Positions 1 through 8,370 of a stretch of DNA of 64,000 nucleotides are shown piece by piece (position 1 is the first letter of the stretch; each line of letters starts with the position of its first letter). The notes beneath the pieces are model-generated. The model saw nothing but the letters and a program-made list of their open reading frames with translations, was not told where the DNA came from and did no database searches. The translations under genes were made by a program, and so were the position numbers. The stretch comes from Dechloromonas sp. (GTDB lineage Bacteria; Pseudomonadota; Gammaproteobacteria; Burkholderiales; Rhodocyclaceae). The stretch is from the NCBI GenBank assembly GCA_011391255.1, contig JAABQV010000009.1:1-64000 (forward strand), read 5' to 3'.

Positions 1-131
1 CTGTGACACTGGCCGATCTGCTTGAGGCACAAGTTAAAAAACGGGCGGACGCAGCAGCCAAAAATCAGCTCAAGCAAAGCATTGTCAGTCCGATCAAATC
101 GCGCGCCGCACGCGAAAAAGCGGCTGCCTGA
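1..131 (+). CDS. iscR: Fe-S cluster regulator IscR, C-terminal end (partial)
   Basis: Only the last 43 codons are in the window, read in the frame beginning at base 3 and ending with TGA at 129-131. The visible peptide begins VTLADLLEAQ, which matches the place in IscR where the winged-helix domain gives way to the tail (ITLGELVNNQ in E. coli). A lysine- and alanine-rich tail follows. The cluster-binding cysteines lie upstream and cannot be checked. IscR is a [2Fe-2S] Rrf2-family repressor that usually heads the isc operon and represses it when clusters are plentiful. Its position directly before two cysteine desulfurase genes supports the call. The operon promoter must lie left of the window. 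Confidence 0.7.
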   Translation, partial: VTLADLLEAQVKKRADAAAKNQLKQSIVSPIKSRAAREKAAA

Positions 132-138
132 GGTTATT

Positions 139-1296
139 TTGTTTCAGCCTGTTTACCTTGATCACAACGCTACAACTGCCCTTGATCCGGCGGTGCTGGC
201 GGCCATGCTGCCCTGGCTGGAAGGTCAGTACGGCAACGCATCGAGTCGCCATGAATACGGACGGGCGGCGCGGCGGGCGATCGATCAGGCGCGTCAGCAG
301 GTTGCGGCGGCAGTCAATGCGCATCCGACCGAGGTGGTCTTTACCAGCGGCGGTAGCGAAGCCAATAATTTGTTCATCAAAGGTGCTGCGGCAGTTTTTC
401 GCCCAGGCAGTCTTGCGATCAGTGCCATCGAGCATCCCTGCGTACTCAAACCAGCGGCTAAGTTGGCGCGGCAGGGTTGGCTGGTGAACGAAATCGCTGT
501 TTCTGCCAATGGTCAGGTTGATGTTGAGCATTTCAATACGGTAATGGCTGGCAAGCCGCGTCTGATTTCGGTGATGACGGCCAATAATGAAACTGGCGTG
601 ATTCAGGATATTCCGGCGCTGGCCGATGCCGCAAAGGGAGCTGGCGCCTGGTTTCACAGCGATGCGGTGCAGGCTCTGGGCAAGTTGCCGCTTGATTTTC
701 GCGCATTGAATGGTACCGGCCTTCATGCCATGACACTTTCGGCACACAAGGCTTATGGCCCCAAGGGTGCGGCTGCGTTGGTGCTCGACAAGCGGCTTGA
801 ATTGCAGGCGCTGATCGCCGGTGGCGGTCAGGAGCGCGGCCTGCGCTCCGGCACAGAAAATGTTGCGGCAATTGTTGGATTTGGTGTTGCTGCGGAACTT
901 GCTGCGTCCCGGCTTGCCGAACACGCATCGGAATTTAATTTACTAAAGGCGCGTCTTGAAGCGGGAGTTGGCGAGTTGGGTGGATGGATTTTTGGCCTGG
1001 ACGTGCCGCGTTTAGCCAACACCAGTTACTTTTCTTTTGCCGATGTCGATGGCGAAACCCTGGTCAGCAAGCTTGATCGCGCTGGATTTGCTCTGGCTAG
1101 CGGGGCAGCCTGTTCGAGCACCAATCCCGAGCCTTCACACGTGTTGAGGGCGATGGGAGTTCCTGCAGATAATGCGCGCGGGGCGATTCGGGTCAGCCTT
1201 GGGCGAGGCAACACTGAGGCGCAGATAGACGAATTTATCCATGTCTTGCGGGCGACATTGGTCGGCTTGCGTGGTTTAGCAGCGATGGCTGCCTGA
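139..1296 (+). CDS. Second cysteine desulfurase (NifS/IscS-like class V aminotransferase)
   Basis: PLP-dependent enzyme expected to release sulfur from cysteine as a persulfide. The fold-type I signature is present: the lysine that binds PLP is in SAHKAYGPKG (Lys204 from this start), an HSDAVQALGK stretch provides the cofactor histidine and aspartate, and the catalytic cysteine is in ASGAACSSTNPEPS (Cys325). I chose TTG at 139 because a TGAGGT ribosome binding site lies just upstream and the protein then begins MFQPVYLDHNATT, like the family. The open frame runs back to 22 but would overlap iscR. The predicted protein has 385 residues. It lies between iscR and iscS, so the operon has two desulfurase genes. 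It differs clearly from IscS in sequence and lacks its longer C-terminal tail. It may supply sulfur to another acceptor or act as a backup; that is inference. Confidence 0.82.
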   Translation: MFQPVYLDHNATTALDPAVLAAMLPWLEGQYGNASSRHEYGRAARRAIDQARQQVAAAVNAHPTEVVFTSGGSEANNLFIKGAAAVFRPGSLAISAIEHPCVLKPAAKLARQGWLVNEIAVSANGQVDVEHFNTVMAGKPRLISVMTANNETGVIQDIPALADAAKGAGAWFHSDAVQALGKLPLDFRALNGTGLHAMTLSAHKAYGPKGAAALVLDKRLELQALIAGGGQERGLRSGTENVAAIVGFGVAAELAASRLAEHASEFNLLKARLEAGVGELGGWIFGLDVPRLANTSYFSFADVDGETLVSKLDRAGFALASGAACSSTNPEPSHVLRAMGVPADNARGAIRVSLGRGNTEAQIDEFIHVLRATLVGLRGLAAMAA

Positions 1297-1330
1297 TTTT
1301 TTAGTTTGAATACTCACTAAAGCGAGAGCA

Positions 1331-2545
1331 ATGATGAAACTCCCCATTTACCTTGATTACTCGGCAACCACTCCGGTCGACCCGCGTGTTGCGGAGAAAA
1401 TGATTCCTTACCTGTGCGAGCATTTCGGCAATCCCGCCTCGCGCTCGCACAGTTTCGGCTGGGTTACAGACGCGGCGGTCGAAGAAGCCCGTGAGCAAGT
1501 TGCTGCGCTCGTCAATGCCGATCCCAAAGAAATCGTCTGGACTTCCGGTGCCACCGAGTCGAATAACCTTGCAATCAAGGGTGCGGCGAATTTTTACGCC
1601 GGCACCAAGGGTAAGCACATCATCACCGTGATGACCGAGCACAAGGCGGTACTCGATACCGTGCGCGAACTCGAGCGCCAGGGTTTCGAGGCGACTTACC
1701 TCGATGTTCAGGAAAATGGTCTGCTTGATCTTGAGGTATTCAAGGCGGCGATTCGTCCGGATACCGTGCTGGCCTCAGTGATGTTCGTTAATAACGAAGT
1801 CGGCGTCATCCAGCCGATTGCCGAAATTGGTGAAATTTGCCGCGCCAAGGGCATCATTTTTCACGTCGATGCAGCACAGGCGACTGGCAAGGTTGATATT
1901 GACCTGAGCAAACTCAAGGTTGACCTGATGAGTTTCTGCGCGCACAAGACCTACGGCCCGAAAGGCATTGGCGCTTTGTACGTGCGCCGCAAACCACGTA
2001 TCCGTCTTGAGGCGCAAATGCACGGTGGCGGCCATGAGCGCGGCTTCCGCTCGGGCACGCTGGCAACGCATCAAATTGTCGGCATGGGTGAATGTTTTCG
2101 CCTCGCCAAGGAAGAAATGGCAGAAGAGAATGTTCGCGTCGCCGCCTTGCGTGATCGTTTGCTGGCCGGCCTGAAGGGCATGGAGCACACCTATATCAAC
2201 GGTGACATGACGCATCGCGTTGCCCATAACCTGAATATCAGCTTCGCCTACGTTGAAGGCGAGTCGATGATCATGGCGATCAAGGACCTCGCGGTGTCAT
2301 CGGGGTCGGCCTGCACCTCGGCCAGTCTGGAGCCGTCCTACGTGTTGCGCGCCCTCGGTCGTGACGATGAGCTGGCGCACAGTTCGATCCGTTTCAGCAT
2401 CGGTCGCTTCACCACCGAGGAAGAAATCGACTACGCCATTGAATTGCTGAACAGGAAGGTTGGCAAACTGCGCGACCTTTCACCGCTGTGGGATATGGTT
2501 CAGGAAGGTATCGATTTGAGTACAGTCCAGTGGGCCGCACACTAA
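1331..2545 (+). CDS. iscS: Cysteine desulfurase IscS
   Basis: PLP enzyme that converts cysteine to alanine and passes persulfide sulfur to IscU and other acceptors (tRNA thiolation, cofactors). The N-terminus [19 protein letters not shown] is nearly identical to known IscS. The PLP lysine is in [10 protein letters not shown] (Lys206) and the catalytic cysteine is in [14 protein letters not shown] (Cys328). The length of 404 residues equals that of E. coli IscS, and the C-terminal tail used for IscU docking is present ([13 protein letters not shown]). Two ATG codons stand in tandem at 1331 and 1334, and either could start the protein. It is the third gene of the isc operon and is followed by iscU after 21 bases. 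Confidence 0.97.
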   Translation: MMKLPIYLDYSATTPVDPRVAEKMIPYLCEHFGNPASRSHSFGWVTDAAVEEAREQVAALVNADPKEIVWTSGATESNNLAIKGAANFYAGTKGKHIITVMTEHKAVLDTVRELERQGFEATYLDVQENGLLDLEVFKAAIRPDTVLASVMFVNNEVGVIQPIAEIGEICRAKGIIFHVDAAQATGKVDIDLSKLKVDLMSFCAHKTYGPKGIGALYVRRKPRIRLEAQMHGGGHERGFRSGTLATHQIVGMGECFRLAKEEMAEENVRVAALRDRLLAGLKGMEHTYINGDMTHRVAHNLNISFAYVEGESMIMAIKDLAVSSGSACTSASLEPSYVLRALGRDDELAHSSIRFSIGRFTTEEEIDYAIELLNRKVGKLRDLSPLWDMVQEGIDLSTVQWAAH

Positions 2546-2566
2546 AGAATTTAAAGGAGAATTTAC

Positions 2567-2950
2567 ATGAGCTATAGCGTCAAAGTCATTGATCATTATG
2601 AGAATCCCCGCAACGTCGGTTCCTTTGGTAAGGAAGATGACGGGGTTGGAACCGGCATGGTTGGCGCCCCCGCCTGCGGCGATGTTATGAAGCTGCAGAT
2701 CAAGGTCAACAAGGCCGGCGTCATCGAAGATGCCAAGTTCAAGACCTACGGTTGCGGCTCGGCGATTGCTTCTTCGTCGCTGGTCACCGAGTGGGTCAAG
2801 GGCAAGACGGTCGACCAGGCTTTGGCGATCAAAAATACCGAAATCGCCGAAGAACTCGCCTTGCCGCCGGTTAAAATTCACTGTTCGATTCTGGCTGAGG
2901 ATGCCATTAAGGCAGCCGTCGCCGATTACAAGAAAAAGCACGGAGAATAA
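2567..2950 (+). CDS. iscU: Fe-S scaffold protein IscU
   Basis: Scaffold on which [2Fe-2S] clusters are assembled from IscS sulfur before HscA/HscB-driven transfer. The 127-residue protein has all three ligand cysteines, Cys37 in GAPACGD, Cys63 in YGCGSA and Cys106 in HCSILAED, plus Asp39, which tunes cluster release. The LPPVK motif recognised by HscA is at residues 99-103. A clear AAAGGAG ribosome binding site precedes the ATG. It sits between iscS and iscA, with only two bases before iscA. Confidence 0.98.
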   Translation: MSYSVKVIDHYENPRNVGSFGKEDDGVGTGMVGAPACGDVMKLQIKVNKAGVIEDAKFKTYGCGSAIASSSLVTEWVKGKTVDQALAIKNTEIAEELALPPVKIHCSILAEDAIKAAVADYKKKHGE

Positions 2951-2952
2951 GC

Positions 2953-3276
2953 ATGGGCGTCACCTTGAGCGAAAAGGCAGCCAAACACGTTGCCAGTTAC
3001 CTGACCAAGCGCGGCAAGGGTGTCGGGCTGCGCCTCGGGGTTCGTACCACCGGCTGCTCCGGCATGGCCTACAAGCTTGAATTCGTTGATGAAATCAGCG
3101 ACGAAGATCTGGTTTTCGAGAGCAATGGCGTCAAGGTTTTTGTCGATGCCAAGAGCCTGCCCTATCTTGATGGGATGGAGTTGGACTTTGCCCGCGAGGG
3201 CTTGAGCGAAGGCTTCAAGTTCAACAATCCCAACGTCAAGGATCAATGCGGCTGCGGTGAATCCTTTAACGTCTGA
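2953..3276 (+). CDS. iscA: Iron-sulfur assembly protein IscA
   Basis: A-type carrier that accepts clusters or iron and helps mature [4Fe-4S] proteins. The 107-residue length is typical and the three conserved cysteines are in place: Cys35 in TTGCSGMAY and Cys99/Cys101 in the C-terminal CGCGESF. The gene starts two bases after iscU, and its TGA overlaps the ATG of hscB by one base, so translation is probably coupled. Confidence 0.97.
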   Translation: MGVTLSEKAAKHVASYLTKRGKGVGLRLGVRTTGCSGMAYKLEFVDEISDEDLVFESNGVKVFVDAKSLPYLDGMELDFAREGLSEGFKFNNPNVKDQCGCGESFNV

Positions 3277-3800
3277 TGGATTTTCGCGCTGATCATTTTT
3301 CGCTCTTTGGACTAAGCCTTGGGTTCAGGCTGGATCTGAGCGACCTTGATTCGCGCTACCGTGACATCCAGGCGCAGGTTCATCCGGATCGCTTTGCCAA
3401 TGGCAGCGATGCCGAGCGGCGGATGTCGATGCAGTGGGCAACGCACGCCAACGAAGCCTATCTGACGCTGAAAAAGCCGCTCGAACGGGCCAAATACCTG
3501 CTCCATCTCGCCGGGCACGACATTCAGGCGGAAAACAACACTGCGATGCCGGCTGATTTCCTGATGGAACAGATGGAATGGCGCGAAGCCGTGATGGAGG
3601 CGCGGATCGGCGGCGATCATCACGAGCTTGAGCATTTGCATCACCGTTTGCGCGGTGATATTGACGAGCGTTACGACGAGCTCGCTACCTTGTTCGATAA
3701 AAGTGATCTCGCACTGGCGACGGATCGTGTCCGTCGCCTGATGTTTCTCGAAAAATTGTTACACGAAATCGACGACGCGCTGGCGTCGCTGGAAGACTAA
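3276..3800 (+). CDS. hscB: Co-chaperone HscB (J-domain protein)
   Basis: J-protein that delivers IscU to HscA and stimulates its ATPase. The N-terminal J domain carries the HPD tripeptide (VHPDRF, residues 36-38). The C-terminal three-helix domain that binds IscU follows, ending in the usual [11 protein letters not shown] segment. The length of 174 residues is normal. The ATG overlaps the iscA stop codon, and hscA follows after two bases. Confidence 0.96.
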   Translation: MDFRADHFSLFGLSLGFRLDLSDLDSRYRDIQAQVHPDRFANGSDAERRMSMQWATHANEAYLTLKKPLERAKYLLHLAGHDIQAENNTAMPADFLMEQMEWREAVMEARIGGDHHELEHLHHRLRGDIDERYDELATLFDKSDLALATDRVRRLMFLEKLLHEIDDALASLED

Positions 3801-3802
3801 AA

Positions 3803-5683
3803 ATGGCCTTGTTTCAAATTGCCGAGCCGGGTGAGTCGGCTGTCCCTCACGAGCACAAGCTCGCCATCGGTATCGACCTCGGGACGACCAATTCACTGGT
3901 AGCCACCGTACGCAGCGGCATTGCGCAATGTTTGAGTGACGATCAGGGACGGCCACTACTTCCATCTGTTGTGCGTTATCACGCCGATAGCAGCACCGAA
4001 GTCGGTTACGACGCGCAGACCAGGCAGGCGGTCGATCCGCGCAACACCATTGTTTCCGTCAAGCGCTTCATGGGGCGCGGGGTCAAGGACATTTCGCACG
4101 TCGAGTCGATGCCTTATGACTTCATCGAATCACCGGGCATGGTCAAGTTCAAGACCATCGCCGGGGTAAAAAGTCCCGTTGAAGTCTCGGCTGAAATTCT
4201 GAAAAGCCTCAAGCAGCGCGCCGAAACCGCGCTGGCCGGCGAACTGGTTGGCGCCGTCATTACCGTGCCAGCCTATTTTGACGACGCCCAGCGCCAGGCG
4301 ACTAAGGATGCCGCGCGGCTTGCCGGCCTCAATGTCTTGCGCCTGCTCAACGAGCCGACTGCGGCCGCCATCGCTTATGGCCTTGATAACGCAGCGGAAG
4401 GGGTTTACGCGGTTTATGACCTTGGTGGCGGCACTTTCGACATCTCGATTCTCAAGCTGACCAAGGGCATTTTCGAAGTCATGGCCACCGGCGGCAATTC
4501 GGCGTTGGGCGGCGACGACTTCGACCACCGGATTTTCTGCTGGGTCATTGAGCAGGCCAAGTTGCAGCCGCTTTCGCCGGAAGACGGGCGCCTCCTGATG
4601 ATGCGTTGTCGCGAAGCCAAGGAATTTTTAACCAACAACCCGGAAGCGCCGATTACCGCCCGCTTGTCGACCGGCGAAATGGTCGATCTCAAGTTTGACG
4701 TCATGACCTTTGCCGAGATCGCCCAGACGCTGATATCGAAGACCATGCAGCCGGTCAAAAAGGCGCTGCGCGACGCCGGCCTGCGCGTCGAAGAGATCAA
4801 GGGTGTGGTCATGGTTGGCGGCGCGACGCGCATGCCGCAGGTGCAAAAGGCGGTCGGCGACTTCTTCCGTCAGGAGCCGCTGACCAATCTTGACCCGGAC
4901 AAGGTGGTGGCACTTGGTGCAGCGACGCAGGCTAATCTGCTGGTCGGTAACAAGACCGGCAAGGACGACTGGCTGCTGCTCGACGTGATTCCGCTGTCGC
5001 TCGGTCTGGAAACCATGGGTGGCTTGTCGGAAAAGGTGATTCCACGCAATTCAACGATTCCGACCGCGCGCGCTCAGGAATTTACGACCTTCAAGGATGG
5101 CCAGACGGCGATGGCGATTCATGTGGTTCAGGGCGAGCGCGAACTGGTCAGTGATTGCCGTTCCTTGGCACGCTTCGAATTGCGCGGCATTCCGCCGATG
5201 GTCGCCGGCGCGGCGCGCATTCGCGTGACCTTTCAGGTCGATGCCGATGGCTTGCTGTCGGTCGCCGCACGTGAGCAGACGACCGGCGTTGAGGCCAGCG
5301 TTGCTGTCAAGCCATCCTACGGGCTGTCCGATGATGAAATCGCCGGCATGTTGATGGACTCAATGGCGCACGCCAAGGATGATGCGGTGCAGCGCGCGCT
5401 CAAGGAAGCGGTGGTTGAAGCTCAGCGCATGATCGAAGCGACCGAGGCAGCGATGAAGGAAGATCCGCATTTGTTGAGTGCGGCCGAAACGGAAAAAATC
5501 AAGGCAACGATTGCCAAACTGGCAGAAACCATGACCGGCGTGAATCGCCGACAGATCAATCTGGTGATGGACGATCTGGGTTTTGAAACCCAGGAATTTG
5601 CCCATCGCCGGATGGATCAAAGCATTAAAAAAGTATTGTCGGGCCGCAAGGTGAACGACATCAAAATGGGAGAAGAAGCATGA
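3803..5683 (+). CDS. hscA: Hsp70-family chaperone HscA
   Basis: Specialised Hsp70 that binds the LPPVK loop of IscU and drives cluster release with ATP. The nucleotide-binding domain shows [12 protein letters not shown] near the N-terminus, [13 protein letters not shown] in the middle and [12 protein letters not shown] further on. The substrate domain begins after [13 protein letters not shown]. The length of 626 residues is close to the family norm of about 616-620. Its last codons overlap the fdx start by four bases (ATGA). Confidence 0.97.
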   Translation: MALFQIAEPGESAVPHEHKLAIGIDLGTTNSLVATVRSGIAQCLSDDQGRPLLPSVVRYHADSSTEVGYDAQTRQAVDPRNTIVSVKRFMGRGVKDISHVESMPYDFIESPGMVKFKTIAGVKSPVEVSAEILKSLKQRAETALAGELVGAVITVPAYFDDAQRQATKDAARLAGLNVLRLLNEPTAAAIAYGLDNAAEGVYAVYDLGGGTFDISILKLTKGIFEVMATGGNSALGGDDFDHRIFCWVIEQAKLQPLSPEDGRLLMMRCREAKEFLTNNPEAPITARLSTGEMVDLKFDVMTFAEIAQTLISKTMQPVKKALRDAGLRVEEIKGVVMVGGATRMPQVQKAVGDFFRQEPLTNLDPDKVVALGAATQANLLVGNKTGKDDWLLLDVIPLSLGLETMGGLSEKVIPRNSTIPTARAQEFTTFKDGQTAMAIHVVQGERELVSDCRSLARFELRGIPPMVAGAARIRVTFQVDADGLLSVAAREQTTGVEASVAVKPSYGLSDDEIAGMLMDSMAHAKDDAVQRALKEAVVEAQRMIEATEAAMKEDPHLLSAAETEKIKATIAKLAETMTGVNRRQINLVMDDLGFETQEFAHRRMDQSIKKVLSGRKVNDIKMGEEA

Positions 5684-6024
5684 CACAACTGATTGTTCTG
5701 CCGCACGTCGAGAATTGTCCGGATGGCGCGGTGATCGAGGCTGAGGAGGGCAAGTCGATTTGTGAGAATCTGCTCGCCAACGGGATTGAGCTGGATCACG
5801 CCTGCGAGATGTCCTGCGCCTGCACGACCTGCCACGTGATTGTGCGCGAAGGTTTCGCCTCGCTGGGTGAGGCCGAAGAAATTGAAGAAGACTTGCTCGA
5901 CAAAGCCTGGGGATTGGAGCCTAATTCCCGTCTCGGCTGTCAGGCCCTGGTGCGGTCAACGCCGTTAGTGGTCGAAATTCCCAAATACAGCATCAACATG
6001 GCGAAGGAAGGGCACCGCAAATGA
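5680..6024 (+). CDS. fdx: [2Fe-2S] ferredoxin, ISC type
   Basis: Electron carrier that supplies reducing equivalents for cluster assembly on IscU. The four ligand cysteines of the adrenodoxin-type ferredoxin are Cys42, Cys48 and Cys51 in [10 protein letters not shown] and Cys87 in RLGCQAL. Cys46, also seen in other Isc ferredoxins, is kept. The acidic helix between them ([11 protein letters not shown]) is the usual partner surface. It overlaps hscA upstream and iscX downstream by four bases each. Confidence 0.96.
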   Translation: MTQLIVLPHVENCPDGAVIEAEEGKSICENLLANGIELDHACEMSCACTTCHVIVREGFASLGEAEEIEEDLLDKAWGLEPNSRLGCQALVRSTPLVVEIPKYSINMAKEGHRK

Positions 6025-6215
6025 AATGGACAGACATCAACGATATCGCCATTGAATTGACCGAGGCGCATCCGGACACTGATCCGCTTAAGATCAACTT
6101 CGTCGATTTGAGAAACTGGGTGCTTGGCTTGCCAGGATTTAGTGACGACCCCAAACACTGCGGCGAGAAAATTCTTGAGGCGATTCAGCAAGCCTGGATT
6201 GACGAAGTCGCATGA
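6021..6215 (+). CDS. iscX: IscX (YfhJ) Fe-S assembly modulator
   Basis: Small acidic protein of 64 residues that in E. coli binds IscS and iron and modulates the rate of cluster assembly. The sequence [19 protein letters not shown] and the later DPLKINFVDLRNWV are the family hallmarks. It starts with an ATGA overlap with fdx and overlaps the next gene by four bases, so it is part of the same transcript. Confidence 0.94.
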   Translation: MKWTDINDIAIELTEAHPDTDPLKINFVDLRNWVLGLPGFSDDPKHCGEKILEAIQQAWIDEVA

Positions 6216-6604
6216 AGCCGCGTGATTTTGGTGGCGGTGGCCAGCTAAATGTACTCGGCGGGCCATTGCAGTCGTGTAGCGAAGCACCGATAACCGGGTT
6301 TTTTCGCGATGGCTGCTGCAATACTTCGGAGGAAGATCTTGGCAGTCATACCGTTTGTGTGGTTTTGACTACCGAGTTTTTGACGTTCTCAAAGGCGCGT
6401 GGCAATGATCTGATGACGCCGCGTCCGGAGTTTGATTTTCCCGGCCTCAAGCCGGATGAGCGCTGGTGTCTTTGTGCCGCCCGTTGGCTGGAGGCCTACC
6501 GTGCCGGCAAAGCCCCCAAGGTAATACTCAATTCGACCAACCAGACGGCACTTGAAACAGTTCCTATTGAAGCGCTCAAGCAGCACGCGATTGACTTGCA
6601 TTAG
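6212..6604 (+). CDS. DUF2237 family protein
   Basis: The 130-residue protein matches the DUF2237 pattern from memory: NVLGGPLQSCS, TGFFRDGCCNT, GSHTVCVVLT, FSKARGNDL and RWCLCAARW. Six cysteines are conserved-looking (SCS, GCCN, VCVV, WCLC), which would suit metal or cluster binding, but no function is established that I know of. It overlaps iscX by four bases and ends the isc operon just before a terminator, so it is transcribed with Fe-S assembly genes here. There is no signal peptide, so it should be cytoplasmic. Confidence 0.85.
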   Translation: MKPRDFGGGGQLNVLGGPLQSCSEAPITGFFRDGCCNTSEEDLGSHTVCVVLTTEFLTFSKARGNDLMTPRPEFDFPGLKPDERWCLCAARWLEAYRAGKAPKVILNSTNQTALETVPIEALKQHAIDLH

Positions 6605-6621
6605 CTTCAAGGTCCGGGCTG

Positions 6622-6661
6622 ACCGCGTAGACCGGATTCCCTTCAGAACTACGCGGTTTTT
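6622..6661 (+). terminator. Intrinsic terminator of the isc operon
   Basis: The 9-base arm ACCGCGTAG (6622-6630) pairs with CTACGCGGT (6649-6657) across an 18-base loop, and a run of T follows directly (6657-6661). It lies 17 bases after the DUF2237 stop and three bases before the convergent gpmI stop. The T run is only on the plus-strand side, so it serves the isc operon. Confidence 0.8.
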
Positions 6662-6664
6662 CAG

Positions 6665-8308
6665 TTACTCCTTGATCGCCAGCAGACTTTCATCCCAGCT
6701 AGTATGTTTTTCGTAGCCCAGCAGATTGGCGATGGTCGCGGCAATATTCGACAAGCCGGCGGTTTCAGTCTGCGTTAGGGCAAGTTTTCCGGCCGAAGTG
6801 TTGTCGTAGAGAATCAGCGGTACCGGGTTCAGGGTATGCGCTGTTTTGGCCTTGAACGAGCCATCCTTGTTCTGCGCCGGCAGTTTGGTTTTCTTGTCGA
6901 TCTCGAACATTTCGTCGGCGTTGCCATGGTCGGCGGTAATCAGCGCGACGCCACCCAGCGCGTCGATGACCGGCAAAATTCTCGCCAATTCAAGGTCAAG
7001 CGCCTCGATGGCGATGGTTGCTGCGCGGAAATTGCCGGTGTGGCCAACCATGTCGCCATTGGCGAAATTGCAGCGCAGGGTTTTGTATTGGCCGCTTTGC
7101 AGTGCGTCTATCATCGCGTCGGCTATCTCGGCGGCTTTCATCCACGGGCGCTGTTCAAAGGGCACGACGTCGCTCGGCACCTCTTGATAGGTTTCACCTT
7201 CAAACTTACCGGAGCGGTTGCCGTTCCAGAAGTAGGTGACATGGCCGAATTTCTGGGTTTCCGAGCAGGCGAACTGGCTGATGCCGGCTTTGGAAAACCA
7301 TTCGCCCATGGTGTTTTTGATCGCTGGCGGGGCGACCAGAAAGCGCTTGGGTAATTTGAGGTCACCATCGTATTGCAGCATGCCGGCGTAGGTGACTTTA
7401 GGCATGCGAACGCGGTCGAACTTGTCGAATGAGGCTTCTTCAAAAGCGCGGGTGATTTCAATGGCGCGATCGCCTCGGAAATTGAAGAAAATCACGGAGT
7501 CGCCATCTTCGATGGTGCCAACCGGCTTGCCAGCCTCAGCAATTACGAAAGGCGGCAAATCCTGGTCGATGGTCTTGGGAAATTGCTCGCGCAGCGCGTT
7601 GACCGCAGCCGAAGCACTCGAGAACTGCGGCCCAAGGCCCAAAACGTGGGTTTTCCAGCCTTTGTCGACCATGCTCCAGTTGGCGTCGTAACGATCCATG
7701 GTGATGTTCTGGCGACCGCCGCCGGAAGCAATTTTCGCATCAAAACCATCGCTGCTGATTTCGCTCAGAAATGCCTCAAAGGGCAGCAGGTAATCGAGCG
7801 CGCTGGTTTCCGGAACATCGCGGCCGTCAAGCAGCGCGTGGACGCGAACGGTTTTGACTGCATCGGCCTTGGCCTGAACGACCATGGCCTTCAAGTGGTC
7901 GATGTGGCTATGCACGTTGCCATCGGAGAATAGCCCGATCAGGTGTATGACGCCGCGCCCGGCCTTGGCCCCGGCGACAATCTCCTGCCAGGCTTCACCT
8001 TGCCAGATCGCGCCGCTGGCGATGGCATCGGCGACTAGCGATGCGCCCTGGCTATAAACCTGACCGGCACCGATGGCGTTGTGGCCAACTTCGGAATTCC
8101 CCATGTCGTCATCGGAGGGCATACCGACAGCGGTGCCATGCGCCCGCAAGCGGATATTTGAATAGTCTGAAAACAGGCGATCCAGGGTTGGTTTACGGGC
8201 GGCGGCGATGGCACTACCGGCCTCGATTGTGGCGAGGCCGTAGCCGTCCATGACGATGGTGACAATCGGGCCGTTGATGCCCGGGAAGTTGGATAGTTTT
8301 TGCAACAT
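6665..8308 (-). CDS. gpmI: 2,3-bisphosphoglycerate-independent phosphoglycerate mutase
   Basis: Glycolytic enzyme interconverting 3- and 2-phosphoglycerate with two Mn ions. The alkaline-phosphatase-type core is clear: MDGYG at the N-terminus, the phosphoserine in DDDMGNSEVGH (Ser72 from this start), LLDGRDVPETSA, and the C-terminal metal site TADHGNADEM. I placed the start at ATG 8308 (MLQKLSNFPG, 547 residues). The frame stays open to a TTG at 8374 that overlaps the kinase gene upstream, but those 22 residues are not family-like and the family is usually 510-550 residues. It follows the signalling cluster on the same strand after 62 bases and may be partly co-transcribed with it. Confidence 0.95.
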   Translation of the reverse strand: MLQKLSNFPGINGPIVTIVMDGYGLATIEAGSAIAAARKPTLDRLFSDYSNIRLRAHGTAVGMPSDDDMGNSEVGHNAIGAGQVYSQGASLVADAIASGAIWQGEAWQEIVAGAKAGRGVIHLIGLFSDGNVHSHIDHLKAMVVQAKADAVKTVRVHALLDGRDVPETSALDYLLPFEAFLSEISSDGFDAKIASGGGRQNITMDRYDANWSMVDKGWKTHVLGLGPQFSSASAAVNALREQFPKTIDQDLPPFVIAEAGKPVGTIEDGDSVIFFNFRGDRAIEITRAFEEASFDKFDRVRMPKVTYAGMLQYDGDLKLPKRFLVAPPAIKNTMGEWFSKAGISQFACSETQKFGHVTYFWNGNRSGKFEGETYQEVPSDVVPFEQRPWMKAAEIADAMIDALQSGQYKTLRCNFANGDMVGHTGNFRAATIAIEALDLELARILPVIDALGGVALITADHGNADEMFEIDKKTKLPAQNKDGSFKAKTAHTLNPVPLILYDNTSAGKLALTQTETAGLSNIAATIANLLGYEKHTSWDESLLAIKE

Positions 8309-8370
8309 TTTTGGTGATTCCGGCAAAGATGAATAAACGGCGGCCAGTATCGATGGCCGTCTCGAGCGTG

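Noticed and set aside
22-138. Upstream extension of the first desulfurase to TTG at 22
   Set aside because: It overlaps the iscR tail in another frame, is rich in basic low-complexity residues, and TTG 139 has a good ribosome binding site and a family-like N-terminus.
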